A DNA stretch of 64,000 bases, taken from assembly GCA_022432975.1 (NCBI GenBank), contig CM039515.1, positions 19,843,554 through 19,907,553 of the forward strand. Reading direction: 5' to 3'. The notes beneath the pieces were generated by a model, which was given only the letters and a program-made list of their open reading frames with translations, was not told the origin of the DNA and ran no database searches. A program made the translations under genes and the position numbers. How positions within the stretch are numbered: the stretch's first letter is position 1; each line of letters opens with the position of its first letter. The stretch comes from Begonia masoniana (Eukaryota; Streptophyta; Magnoliopsida; Cucurbitales; Begoniaceae). Shown here in pieces: positions 35,966 through 48,626 of the stretch.

Positions 35966-37470
35966 TGAGGCAATCGGCTGACGTCATCGGCAGATGCCGA
36001 AGGTTAATTGTTTGACGGTTTAGTCTTCCGGCTGACGTCATCGGCAGATGCCGAAGGTTAATTGTTTGACGGTTTAGTCTTCCGCTGACGTCATCGGCAG
36101 ATGCCGAAGGTTAATTGTTTGACGGTTTAGTCTTCCGCTGACGTCATCGGCAGATGCCGAATGTTAGAGTTTGATGGTTTAGTCTTCCGGCTGACGTCAT
36201 CGGCAGATGCCGAAGGTTAATTGTTTGACGGTTTAGTCTTCCGGCTGACGTCATCGGCAGATGCCGAAGGTTAATTGTTTGACGGTTTAGTCTTCCGGCT
36301 GACGTCATCGGCAGATGCCGAATGTTAGAGTTTGATGGTTTAGTCTTCCGGCTGACGTCATCGGCAGATGCCGAAGGTTAATTGTTTGACGGTTTAGTCT
36401 TCCGCTGACGTCATCGGCAGATGCCGAAGGTTAATTGTTTGACGGTTTAGTCTTCCGGCTGACGTCATCGGCAGATGCCGAATGTTAGAGTTTGATGGTT
36501 TAGTCTTCCGCTGACGTCATCGGCAGATGCCGAAGGTTAATTGTTTGACGGTTTAGTCTTCCGGCTGACGTCATCGGCAGATGCCGAATGTTAGAGTTTG
36601 ATGGTTTAGTCTTCCGGCTGACGTCATCGGCAGATGCCGAATGTTAGAGTTTGATGGTTTAGTCTTCCGCTGACGTCATCGGCAGATGCCGAATGTTAGA
36701 GTTTGATGGTTTAGTCTTCCGGCTGACGTCATCGGCAGATGCCGAATGTTAGAGTTTGATGGTTTAGTCTTCCGCTGACGTCATCGGCAGATGCCGAAGG
36801 TTAATTGTTTGACGGTTTAGTCTTCCGGCTGACGTCATCGGCAGATGCCGAAGGTTAATTGTTTGACGGTTTAGTCTTCCGGCTGACGTCATCGGCAGAT
36901 GCCGAAGGTTAATTGTTTGACGGTTTAGTCTTCCGCTGACGTCATCGGCAGATGCCGAATGTTAGAGTTTGATGGTTTAGTCTTCCGCTGACGTCATCGG
37001 CAGATGCCGAATGTTAGAGTTTGATGGTTTAGTCTTCCGGCTGACGTCATCGGCAGATGCCGAATGTTAGAGTTTGATGGTTTAGTCTTCCGCTGACGTC
37101 ATCGGCAGATGCCGAATGTTAGAGTTTGATGGTTTAGTCTTCCGGCTGACGTCATCGGCAGATGCCGAATGTTAGAGTTTGATGGTTTAGTCTTCCGCTG
37201 ACGTCATCGGCAGATGCCGAATGTTAGAGTTTGATGGTTTAGTCTTCCGGCTGACGTCATCGGCAGATGCCGAAGGTTAATTGTTTGACGGTTTAGTCTT
37301 CCGCTGACGTCATCGGCAGATGCCGAAGGTTAATTGTTTGACGGTTTAGTCTTCCGGCTGACGTCATCGGCAGATGCCGAATGTTAGAGTTTGATGGTTT
37401 AGTCTTCCGCTGACGTCATCGGCAGATGCCGAATGTTAGAGTTTGATGGTTTAGTCTTCCGCTGACGTCA
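35966..37470 (+). repeat. 53/54-bp satellite array, about 29 units, each with TGACGTCA
   Basis: Two unit types are interleaved: one with GAAGGTTAATTGTTTGACGG and one with GAATGTTAGAGTTTGATGG. All keep the core CTGACGTCATCGGCAGATGC. Some junctions read CCGGCTG and some CCGCTG. TGACGTCA is the palindromic bZIP/CRE site; TCGGCAGATGCCGA beside it is a 6-bp inverted repeat around GA. Confidence 0.95.
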
Positions 37471-37921
37471 TCGGAATTAGCAACGTGAGACTACGTGCTC
37501 CACCGGAAGATGTCTCCTTTTAGGCGATGTTAAGCGAGTCACGCGTAATGCACGTGATGACCGGACGACTAAATTTCTGAGGGTTGTCAACGCATGCAAC
37601 CCATGCAACCCGAGTGGTATTATGTTAAGAGAATTGAGGGCATCTCTCTTTTCCCGGAATTGTCCGGAAACCAATGACCGAGTCTAGTCGCTCGACTCTG
37701 TGAAAGTTTTGAGCCGACGAGCGTGGGAAGTCGGGCACGAGAGGGTTCGTTTTCCTTAATGGTTCTGCGTCTCTATTACCAGTTTAGAAATAAAAAAAAA
37801 ATATATGTATAATGTGAAAGTCTGTTGTGAGATAGTAAGTGAATGTAATAATAGTAAAGTCAGGCAAACGGTAAATGAAAGAATATAAATACGTGACGGC
37901 TCCTGGCCGGGGTCGTACAAT

Positions 37922-37934
37922 TGTGTATCAAAGC
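37922..37934 (+). other. Degenerate primer binding site of Tekay-2
   Basis: TGTGTATCAAAGC directly after the LTR, close to the iMet-type TGGTATCAGAGC used by the other elements but with changes. Confidence 0.6.
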
Positions 37935-38080
37935 AAAACCAGGTTCTAAAACCGATTCTGCAGACTGCCTTCCTGCACTGACTGTCACTTGAGCACACCT
38001 CAGCAACTGTAAGTGTTTATGATTTCATGTATGTCATTAAGTTAAATTATGTCTGAAATGATTTGTCTAGGAATCCCAAG

Positions 38081-41000
38081 ATGGTTAGATGTCAACAGAG
38101 AGAGAGCAATGAGGATAGCAATGCTATTGCTCAGTTGACTGAGTTGGTCATGCGCCAATCTCACCAGATAGAACGACTGATGACAGCTAGGGAAGAACAA
38201 GGCAACTCCAGCACTAACGCAACCCATGATCATGGGGGTGAGCGCTTTCACCGGCTTCGACCCCCGGTGTTTAATGGGTATGTTTCAGATCCTATTCACG
38301 CTGAGGAGTGGATCCGAAAGATTGAAGACATGTTTAAGTATGCAAAGGTTGACGAAGGGGATAAGGTCACCTATGCTGTCTTTCATTTGGAGTTAAGTGC
38401 AAGGCATTGGTGGGACTCGATCCAGAGCACCGCTAATGCCGAAGCTATGACCTGGGGGATGTTCAAGACTGCCTTCTTTGACAAGTACTTCAATAGGACT
38501 GTTCGGGCCAATAAGAAGAAGGAGTTCATGAATCTACGACAAACTGGCTCTGTGACGGATTATATATGTGAATTTGATGCTTTATCACGGTTTGCTCCCC
38601 GTATGATTGAGGATGAGGAAGATAAGATTTACCAGTTTGTTCAGGGACTGAAGCCAAGTCTGTACATGAAAGTGAAGACTGTCGGGATACATAATGTACC
38701 TTATGGTGAAGTGACGGCTAAGGCCTTGGAGCTAGAAGAGGCAGAGATGACAGCATATGCACAGCGCGAACAGCCAAAGAAACTCATGAAGGACACACAG
38801 CCGCCACCACGTCAGAACAAAGGTTGGCAGCCACGACAGAACAGGGGACCACAGCAACAACAACATGGAATGAAGAGGCCCCTCAACCAAAATGATGACC
38901 AGGGAAAAGGAAAGAGACCTCTGGCGCCCCTATGCCCTACATGTCAGAGGAACCACCCTGGTGAGTGCAAGCTGCTTTCTGGCCGGTGTTTCAGGTGTGA
39001 TAAGACCGGACACATGGTCAGAGATTGCCCCATGCCGCCAGACCCGAACCGTGCAAGGGTTGTACCCAGAGTGTATGCGTTGATGGAAGATGAGGGAGCT
39101 GTTCAGCATACAGTCATATCAGGTACCATCATGATCTGCGGTTTTGCTGCTTATACACTTATTGATACAGGGGCCACACACTCGTTTATATGAACCTTGT
39201 TTGTATGCAAACATAGCATAGGACCCTTACCAGCTGAAAGGTTATATAGTGTTGTGTTGCCATCAGGGAAGTCCCTACATTCAGAGCAGATTGTTAAGGG
39301 TGACGTCGTGTCCTTAGGGGATAAGAATCTCTATGCGGAATTAATTGTCATTAACATAAAAGGGTATGAAGTGATATTAGGAATGGATTGGTTATTTAGA
39401 CATCATGCCACGATAAGTTGTCGATCTGGAATAGTTGATTTTAGACCCCCAAATGATAACCATTATTCCTTCCAAGCTATTCCTAAAATAAGTAAGATAC
39501 CAATTATATCCTCACTAGAAATATACCGAATGCTGAGATGTGGTTGTGAGAGCTACCTGGCTAGTATAATAGATGACCGGGTGAAGAATAAAATTGAGCT
39601 TCAGGATATTCCTATAGTCCGAGAGTTTCCCGAGGCATTCTTAGATGATTTACCGGGTATACCACCCGATAGAGAGATAGAGTTTGTAATTGACACATAC
39701 CCCGAGGCATCACCTGTATCTAAGAATCCTTACCGTATGGCACCTGTTGAGTTGAAAGAATTGAAGGTTCAACTGCAGGAATTGGTTGACAAGGGATTTA
39801 TTCGCCCCAGCAGTTCTCCTTGGGGTGCACTAGTCTTATTTGTAAGGAAGAAGGATGGTTCTCTTAGAATGTGCATAGACTATAGGGAACTAAATAAGTT
39901 GACAATCAAGAATAGGTACCCCTTACCTAGGATTGATGACTTGTTTGACCAATTGCAAGGAGCCAAGGTATTTTCGAAGATAGATCTACGTTTGGGTTAT
40001 TACCAACTGAAGGTTAAAGAAGGAGATATACCAAAGACAGCCTTCAGAACCCGCTATGGACATTATGAGTTCTTAGTCATGTCGTTTGGGTTGACAAACG
40101 CCCCTGCAGCCTTCATGGATTTAATGAACCGTGTGTTTCGTGAGTATTTGGATAAGTTTGTGATTGTGTTCATAGATGATATCTTGATATACTCTCGAAC
40201 TGTGGCCGACCATGAAGAACATTTGAAAGTAGTTTTGACGACATTGAAGGAGCATCAACTTTACGCCAAACTGTCTAAGTGTGAGTTTTGGTTAGATAAG
40301 GTTAATTTCCTTGGCCATGTAGTTTCTGCTAATGGCATATCTGTGGACCCGACCAAAATTCAGGCAGTAAAGGATTGGCCTCAACCTAAGAATGCCAGCG
40401 AAGTCCGCAGCTTCCTTGGACTGGCAGGCTATTACAGGAAGTTCATCAAGGGATTTTCCATGATAGCTAAACCCCTGACAGGTTTGACAAAGAAGGACAT
40501 TAAGTATTCTTGGACTGAAGCCTGTGAAGACAGCTTCCAGACGTTAAAACTGAAGTTAACAACAGCTCCTGTATTGACCCTCCCAACTGAAGAGGGAAAA
40601 TTTAGTGTTTACTGTGATGCGTCTAAAGTTGGTTTAGGTTGTGTTTTGATGCAAGAGGGTAAAGTTATAGCGTATGCTTCTAGGCAGCTAAAGAGTTACG
40701 AGCAAAATTACCCCACTCATGATCTAGAATTAGCTGCTGTTGTTTTCGCCTTGAAGATTTGGAGACACTATTTATATGGACAGCAATGTGAGGTGTTCTC
40801 TGACCACAAAAGTCTAAAGTACCTTTTCACACAGAAGGAATTGAACATGAGACAGAGACGTTGGTTGGAGTTTGTCAAGGATTACGACTTTGAAATCAAG
40901 TATCACCTCGGGAAAGCTAACTCTGTAGCTGATGCGTTGAGTAGGATGTCAACAACAATGCAGCCCGTGGTTTCAACCATGTCTACACCCTTAAGAACAG

Positions 41001-42502
41001 AAGTTCAGAAATTTGACTTGGAGATAGTTCCAGAGTTATCAGTCTTGCTCGCTGAGTTAACTATTCAACCAACAATTTTGGAAAAGATCAAGGATGCACA
41101 ACAGAAGGATTCAGTGGAAAATATCAGCATGATGGATAAGTTGAAGGACACCACCTCCGAGTTCAGTCTCTCAAAGGATGGGATCCTGAGGTTTAGAAAT
41201 CGGTGGTGCATTCCTAATGATGTGGAATTGCGTAAGTTGATCTTGGCTGAGGCGCACTCCTCTTCCTTTTCTGTACATCCTGGCTGCACCAAGATGTACC
41301 GAGACCTGAAGTTACAGTACTGGTGGCCTAACCTAAAAAGGGATGTTGCTAAGTATGTAGAGTCCTGTTTAGTATGCCAACAAGTCAAGGCCGAGCACCA
41401 ACGTCCAGGAGGTACTCTTCAGCCGTTGCCTATTCCCGAATGGAAGTGGGAACATATAGCTATGGATTTTGTTGTAGGACTACCTAAGACGACAAAAGGA
41501 CATGACTGTATTTGGGTTGTGGTGGATAGACTGACGAAATCAGCCCATTTCTTACCTGTAAGGACCACCTATACGATGGACCAATTTGCTGATCTTTATG
41601 TTCAGGAAATTATTAGGTTGCATGGAATCCCGGTATCTATTGTTTCTGACCGTGACCCCAGGTTTACCTCTCGATTCTGGAAAAGTTTGCAAGGTACATT
41701 AGGTACAAAGTTATCTTTCAGCACAGCTTTTCACCCACAGACCGATGGCCAATCAGAAAGGACGATTCAAATACTCGAAGATATGTTGAGAGCATGTGTA
41801 CTTGACTTTCAGACAACTTGGAGTAGACATTTACCGCTAGTTGAATTCTCCTACAATAACAGTTATCAGTCCACCATCGGTATGGCACCATATGAAGCTC
41901 TGTATGGTAGGAAATGTAGGTCACCTCTTTACTGGGATGAGGTTGGGGAAACAAAACTTCTTGGACCTGATATTTTGCAGCAAATGTCAGATAAGATTGC
42001 AACTATTCGGAAAAGAATGATGACTGCACAAAGCCGGCAGAAGTGTTATGCAGATCGAAGGAGAAGGGAACTCGAGTTTGCAGTAGGAGATGAAGTATTC
42101 TTAAAGGTGTCACCATTTAAAGGAGTCTTAAGATTTGGAAAGAAGGGAAAACTTAATCCGAGATTTATTGGACCCTTCCCTGTCTTGGCAAAAGTTGGAA
42201 GTACAGCTTACAGACTGCAACTGCCTCCATCATTGGATAAAGTTCATAATGTCTTCCATGTGTCAATGTTAAGAAAGTGTATGCGTTATCCGATGCAGGT
42301 CATCCAGCCATCGGATATTGGTTTAGAGCCGACACTGGAGTATGAAGAGAAACCAATACAGATTTTGGAATATGCAGTCAAGACTCTGAGAAACAAAGAG
42401 ATCCCATTGGTGAAAGTTTTATGGACAAATCACGGCATTGAAGAAGCCACATAGGAAAGACAGCAGGAGATGTTGGACAAATATCCTAAGTTATTCGCTT
42501 GA
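38081..42502 (+). pseudogene. Gag-pol of Tekay-2, nearly intact
   Basis: One reading frame of 1474 codons with only two in-frame stops: TGA at 39191, just after the protease motif DTGATHSFI, and TAG at 42452, in the C-terminal chromodomain-like region. Domains in order: gag (38081-38900, FHLELSARHWWD), one CCHC knuckle (CFRCDKTGHMVRDC, ~38988-39029), protease (~39110-39430), reverse transcriptase (~39700-40270, FIDDILIYS at 40169), RNase H (~40600-40850, [11 protein letters not shown]), integrase HHCC (~41275-41400), integrase DDE core (~41515-41790) and chromodomain-like end ([14 protein letters not shown]). No frameshift is seen. The first ATG after the leader at 38081 is taken as start. 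The first stop would separate gag and the protease start from the rest of pol. Confidence 0.92.
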
Positions 42503-43504
42503 GCAATTTTCGAGGACGAAAATTTTGTTTAAGGAGGGGTGGATGTAACACCCGACATTTCGGCCAGGTGATTTTCTGACCATTTTCATTGTCACCCTCT
42601 TATTTAACCGTTATGATTTAAATTTAATGTTAAGACAAATTTATTACAAGTTGAGTAAAACTAGGTTAGGTGGCAGTTTTGTAATTAGAATCGATGGATT
42701 TAGTATAAATAGGAAATGGAAACCTTAAATCTCATTTATTGCCACTGTAGCCGACATTCCCTCTCGGCGATTTCTTCTCTCCCAAGTTCTTGCTCTCGGC
42801 TACCAGAACTTTCCTCTGCCGACGACCGGTTTCGAGCTTGCTTTTCTCTGCAAATCCACACCCGAGGTATGAAATGGACAATGTAGTCATTCATTAGTAA
42901 ATAGAGCTCTGTTCTCAGCTCGGCACTGAGTTCGGATTTTTAGCAGTGGCCGAGCAGTTTGTGATTTTCTTAATCTGAGAGTAGAAATGTCATCCCGAAT
43001 CAATTCTGAGCATTTTAAGTAACCAACTCGGATTTAATCAATGGAAAAACCTGTCCACCTAGTTTCGGATTTCAGACTGCAGTGTGTCAAACAGAGGAAT
43101 CATAATGACTTTAGCTAATAGATCCTAGGGTGGTTTATGATTAGGACTACTAGGACTTTGTTTTAACTACTGTAATGTACATGTTTTAGGTGAAGAAGTT
43201 AAAGAGAGGAAGTTCGGATTGCTAAGGAATCCAGGTAAGTGAATGTATTAAGATTTCCGGCCACTAGGGCCCTACACCGCAAGGGTATTAGGGAATCACT
43301 GAGATGTTAGCTTATTGACTATGACTTGTTATTTCCACGATATGAAGAAGTTATGTAAGTAAATGTAAAGTTACAGGATGTTCTACTTGTCCTTATGGTA
43401 TGACTTTTCTCTATGAACCTCATGTCTATGCATCATGCCCACGTTTATGATTAAGTAGAGAACATGAAAAGTAAATGTAACCATGATTAAGTGCAGAACG
43501 GGGA

Positions 43505-43700
43505 AAAGACTATATTATGTATGACTCGCGAAATCTCCCACTGGTGGAGGCCGAGTTAATGATATGTATGACTCGCGAAATCTCCCACTGGTGGAGGCCG
43601 AGTTAATGATATGTATGACTCGCGAAATCTCCCACTGGTGGAGGCCGAGTTAATGATATGTATGACTCGCGAATTCTCCCACGGGGGAGGGCAGAGTGAT
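43505..43700 (+). repeat. 46-47-bp tandem repeat, four units (3' LTR copy)
   Basis: Counterpart of 35186-35370; the last unit is diverged (CACGGGGGAGGGCAGAG) just before the poly(T) run. Confidence 0.85.
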
Positions 43701-43713
43701 GTAGCATGATTGC

Positions 43714-43947
<234 letters not shown>

Positions 43948-44524
43948 ATAGGCAATGATTAGGTATGACTGCCGCGATAGGCAAATGACTATGTACCCCT
44001 GTCTTCCTCCCTCGTTCCCTGCCTTAATACATGTTATGTAAATGATAAAGATGAACATGATGAAGAATGGTTTATGAATTATGTCCCTTTAAATTGTGTA
44101 CTCATGTATATCTGTCAGCATGCATTTCTTACTAAGCATTAGGCTTATAGTTAAACCTTATGGTGTAGGTGAAGAAGGTTCAGGTGAGGATGTTATGTTC
44201 AAAGAGGATGCTTAAGGCTGGTTGCTGGAGGATGCTCAAGGTGACAGTGCGGGACTGGAGAGGCGATTTATGACCCCTGGTTAAACTCTTATGTTACAGT
44301 ATGTTAAGGATATGTAGTTTAAGTAGGATGAGATTATTTTAAAACGTTGAGCTTGAAACTGTCTAGTGGATCACTGAGTCAGGGAATGATTATGTAGATT
44401 TATGAATGATCTGGTTGCTTACGTCTTCCGCTATATGCGTTTGGATGAGTTGGTGTTTCTTCCAGTTGAAAGGAGTCCTTTGATGATTTAGTGTTCCCTA
44501 CCGTAAGACGGAAGCTGGATGAGG

Positions 44525-46334
44525 CAATCTTCCGGCTGACGTCATCGGCATATACCGAATGTTAGAGTTTGATGGTTTAGTCTTCCGGCTGACGTCATCG
44601 GCAGATGCCGAAGGTTAATATGTTTGACGGTTAGTCTTCCGGCTGACGTCATCGGCAGATGCCGAATGTTAGAGTTTGATGGTTAGTCTTCCGGCTGACG
44701 TCATCGGCAGATGCCGAAGGTTAATTGTTGACGGGTTTAGTCTTCCGGCTGACGTCATCGGCAGAGTGCCGAAGGTTAATTGTTTGATGGTTTAGTCTTC
44801 CGGCTGGACGTCATCGGCGAGATGCCGAAGGAATAGTTGTTGATGGTTTAGTCTTCCGGCTGACGTCATCGGCAGATGCCGAAGGTTAATTGTTTGATGG
44901 TTTAGTCTTCCGGATGACGTCACCGGAAGATGCCGAAGGTTAATTGTTTGACGGTTTAGTCTTCCGGCTGACGTCATCGGCAGATGCCGAAGGTTAATTG
45001 TTTGACGGTTTAGTCTTCCGGCTGACGTCATCGGCAGATGCCGAAGGTTAATTGTTTGACGGTTTAGTCTTCCGGCTGACGTCATCGGCAGATGCCGAAG
45101 GTTAATTGTTTGACGGTTTAGTCTTCCGGCTGACGTCATCGGCAGATGCCGAAGGTTAATTGTTTGACGGTTTAGTCTTCCGGCTGACGTCATCGGCAGA
45201 TGCCGAAGGTTAATTGTTTGACGGTTTAGTCTTCCGGCTGACGTCATCGGCAGATGCCGAAGGTTAATTGTTTGACGGTTTAGTCTTCCGGCTGACGTCA
45301 TCGGCAGATGCCGAAGGTTAATTGTTTGACGGTTTAGTCTTCCGGCTGACGTCATCGGCAGATGCCGAAGGTTAATTGTTTGACGGTTTAGTCTTCCGGC
45401 TGACGTCATCGGCAGATGCCGAAGGTTAATTGTTTGACGGTTTAGTCTTCCGGCTGACGTCATCGGCAGATGCCGAAGGTTAATTGTTTGACGGTTTAGT
45501 CTTCCGGCTGACGTCATCGGCAGATGCCGAAGGTTAATTGTTTGACGGTTTAGTCTTCCGGCTGACGTCATCGGCAGATGCCGAAGGTTAATTGTTTGAC
45601 GGTTTAGTCTTCCGGCTGACGTCATCGGCAGATGCCGAAGGTTAATTGTTTGACGGTTTAGTCTTCCGGCTGACGTCATCGGCAGATGCCGAAGGTTAAT
45701 TGTTTGACGGTTTAGTCTTCCGGCTGACGTCATCGGCAGATGCCGAAGGTTAATTGTTTGACGGTTTAGTCTTCCGGCTGACGTCATCGGCAGATGCCGA
45801 AGGTTAATTGTTTGACGGTTTAGTCTTCCGGCTGACGTCATCGGCAGATGCCGAAGGTTAATTGTTTGACGGTTTAGTCTTCCGGCTGACGTCATCGGCA
45901 GATGCCGAAGGTTAATTGTTTGACGGTTTAGTCTTCCGGCTGACGTCATCGGCAGATGCCGAAGGTTAATTGTTTGACGGTTTAGTCTTCCGGCTGACGT
46001 CATCGGCAGATGCCGAAGGTTAATTGTTTGACGGTTTAGTCTTCCGGCTGACGTCATCGGCAGATGCCGAAGGTTAATTGTTTGACGGTTTAGTCTTCCG
46101 GCTGACGTCATCGGCAGATGCCGAAGGTTAATTGTTTGACGGTTTAGTCTTCCGGCTGACGTCATCGGCAGATGCCGAAGGTTAATTGTTTGACGGTTTA
46201 GTCTTCCGGCTGACGTCATCGGCAGATGCCGAAGGTTAATTGTTTGACGGTTTAGTCTTCCGGCTGACGTCATCGGCAGATGCCGAAGGTTAATTGTTTG
46301 ACGGTTTAGTCTTCCGGCTGACGTCATCGGCAGA
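44525..46334 (+). repeat. 54-bp satellite array, about 34 units (3' LTR copy)
   Basis: The first eight units carry scattered indels and one variant (GATGACGTCACCGG). From ~44926 onward about 26 units are essentially identical and all of the GAAGGTTAATTG type. Because 54 is a multiple of three, a spurious 511-aa ORF runs across the minus strand. Nearly every unit holds TGACGTCA. Confidence 0.95.
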
Positions 46335-46340
46335 GCGAAG

Positions 46341-48526
46341 GATATCTAATAGCTAAGGATTTAGAATACTTGAGTTTCCTCCTGCAACCAGACAATCTTC
46401 AATAAAAGTCATCGGAAGATGTCTTCAGTAGAAGTCATCGGAAGATGTCTTTGGTATGTGTCTTTAGTAGCCTTGTCGTTTTGTAATCGGATGATGTAGG
46501 TAGTAGATTTGTCGTTTTGTAATCGGATGATGTAGGTAGTAGATTTGTCGTTTTGTAATCGGATGATGTAGGTAGTAGATTTGTCGTTTTGTAATCGGAT
46601 GATGTAGGTAGTAGATTTGTCGTTTTGTAATCGGATGATGTAGGTAGTAGATTTGTCGTTTTGTAATCGGATGATGTAGGTAGTAGATTTGTCGTTTTGT
46701 AATCGGATGATGTAGGTAGTAGATTTGTCGTTTTGTAATCGGATGATGTAGGTAGTAGATTTGTCGTTTTGTAATCGGATGATGTAGGTAGTAGATTTGT
46801 CGTTTTGTAATCGGATGATGTAGGTAGTAGATTTGTCGTTTTGTAATCGGATGATGTAGGTAGTAGATTTGTCGTTTTGTAATCGGATGATGTAGGTAGT
46901 AGATTTGTCGTTTTGTAATCGGATGATGTAGGTAGTAGATTTGTCGTTTTGTAATCGGATGATGTAGGTAGTAGATTTGTCGTTTTGTAATCGGATGATG
47001 TAGGTAGTAGATTTGTCGTTTTGTAATCGGATGATGTAGGTAGTAGATTTGTCGTTTTGTAATCGGATGATGTAGGTAGTAGATTTGTCGTTTTGTAATC
47101 GGATGATGTAGGTAGTAGATTTGTCGTTTTGTAATCGGATGATGTAGGTAGTAGATTTGTCGTTTTGTAATCGGATGATGTAGGTAGTAGATTTGTCGTT
47201 TTGTAATCGGATGATGTAGGTAGTAGATTTGTCGTTTTGTAATCGGATGATGTAGGTAGTAGATTTGTCGTTTTGTAATCGGATGATGTAGGTAGTAGAT
47301 TTGTCGTTTTGTAATCGGATGATGTAGGTAGTAGATTTGTCGTTTTGTAATCGGATGATGTAGGTAGTAGATTTGTCGTTTTGTAATCGGATGATGTAGG
47401 TAGTAGATTTGTCGTTTTGTAATCGGATGATGTAGGTAGTAGATTTGTCGTTTTGTAATCGGATGATGTAGGTAGTAGATTTGTCGTTTTGTAATCGGAT
47501 GATGTAGGTAGTAGATTTGTCGTTTTGTAATCGGATGATGTAGGTAGTAGATTTGTCGTTTTGTAATCGGATGATGTAGGTAGTAGATTTGTCGTTTTGT
47601 AATCGGATGATGTAGGTAGTAGATTTGTCGTTTTGTAATCGGATGATGTAGGTAGTAGATTTGTCGTTTTGTAATCGGATGATGTAGGTAGTAGATTTGT
47701 CGTTTTGTAATCGGATGATGTAGGTAGTAGATTTGTCGTTTTGTAATCGGATGATGTAGGTAGTAGATTTGTCGTTTTGTAATCGGATGATGTAGGTAGT
47801 AGATTTGTCGTTTTGTAATCGGATGATGTAGGTAGTAGATTTGTCGTTTTGTAATCGGATGATGTAGGTAGTAGATTTGTCGTTTTGTAATCGGATGATG
47901 TAGGTAGTAGATTTGTCGTTTTGTAATCGGATGATGTAGGTAGTAGATTTGTCGTTTTGTAATCGGATGATGTAGGTAGTAGATTTGTCGTTTTGTAATC
48001 GGATGATGTAGGTAGTAGATTTGTCGTTTTGTAATCGGATGATGTAGGTAGTAGATTTGTCGTTTTGTAATCGGATGATGTAGGTAGTAGATTTGTCGTT
48101 TTGTAATCGGATGATGTAGGTAGTAGATTTGTCGTTTTGTAATCGGATGATGTAGGTAGTAGATTTGTCGTTTTGTAATCGGATGATGTAGGTAGTAGAT
48201 TTGTCGTTTTGTAATCGGATGATGTAGGTAGTAGATTTGTCGTTTTGTAATCGGATGATGTAGGTAGTAGATTTGTCGTTTTGTAATCGGATGATGTAGG
48301 TAGTAGATTTGTCGTTTTGTAATCGGATGATGTAGGTAGTAGATTTGTCGTTTTGTAATCGGATGATGTAGGTAGTAGATTTGTCGTTTTGTAATCGGAT
48401 GATGTAGGTAGTAGATTTGTCGTTTTGTAATCGGATGATGTAGGTAGTAGATTTGTCGTTTTGTAATCGGATGATGTAGGTAGTAGATTTGTCGTTTTGT
48501 AATCGGATGATGTAGGTAGTAGATTT
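46341..48526 (+). repeat. 3' LTR of Tekay-1, right part, rearranged
   Basis: 46341-46475 matches pieces of the 5' LTR near 27405-27445 and 27685-27775 with the intervening DNA missing. The rest is the expanded 36-bp array that runs into the N gap. Confidence 0.7.
46475..48526 (+). repeat. 36-bp satellite array, about 57 identical units
   Basis: Unit core GTAGATTTGTCGTTTTGTAA then TCGGATGATGTAGGTA. Five diverged units of the same repeat exist at 27765-27975 in the partner LTR, so the array grew from an LTR-internal seed. No differences between units were noticed by eye. It stops at the assembly gap. Confidence 0.95.
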
Positions 48527-48626
48527 NNNNNNNNNNNNNNNNNNNNNNNNNNNNNNNNNNNNNNNNNNNNNNNNNNNNNNNNNNNNNNNNNNNNNNNNNN
48601 NNNNNNNNNNNNNNNNNNNNNNNNNN
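48527..48626. other. Assembly gap (100 N)
   Basis: Exactly 100 N, the usual placeholder for a gap of unknown length. It lies at the end of an identical-unit array, so the true array length is unknown and the joined flanks may not be adjacent. Confidence 0.98.

Larger units (their letters stand above)
34220..37919 (+). repeat. 5' LTR of Tekay-2 (3.7 kb)
   Basis: TGTAACACCCGAC to GGGGTCGTACA. TATAAATA at 34380-34387. Putative leader introns 34543-34865 and 34911-35612 enclose a 45-nt exon 2 (34866-34910). Contains four 46-47-bp repeats at 35186-35370 and the 54-bp array at 35966-37470. 3.7 kb is long even for Tekay LTRs because of the array. Confidence 0.9.

Noticed and set aside
35966..37470. 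CRISPR-like array
   Set aside because: Repeats are contiguous with no unique spacers, and the context is a plant LTR.
44792..46327. 511-aa ORF on the minus strand made of 18-residue repeats (MTSAGRLNRQTINLRHLP)
   Set aside because: It is the 54-bp satellite read in frame; 54 is divisible by three. The partner array with 53/54-bp units is not open, so there is no coding constraint.
46475..48526. Centromeric satellite
   Set aside because: The unit is only 36 bp and clearly derives from an LTR segment at 27765-27975; one array does not support a centromere.
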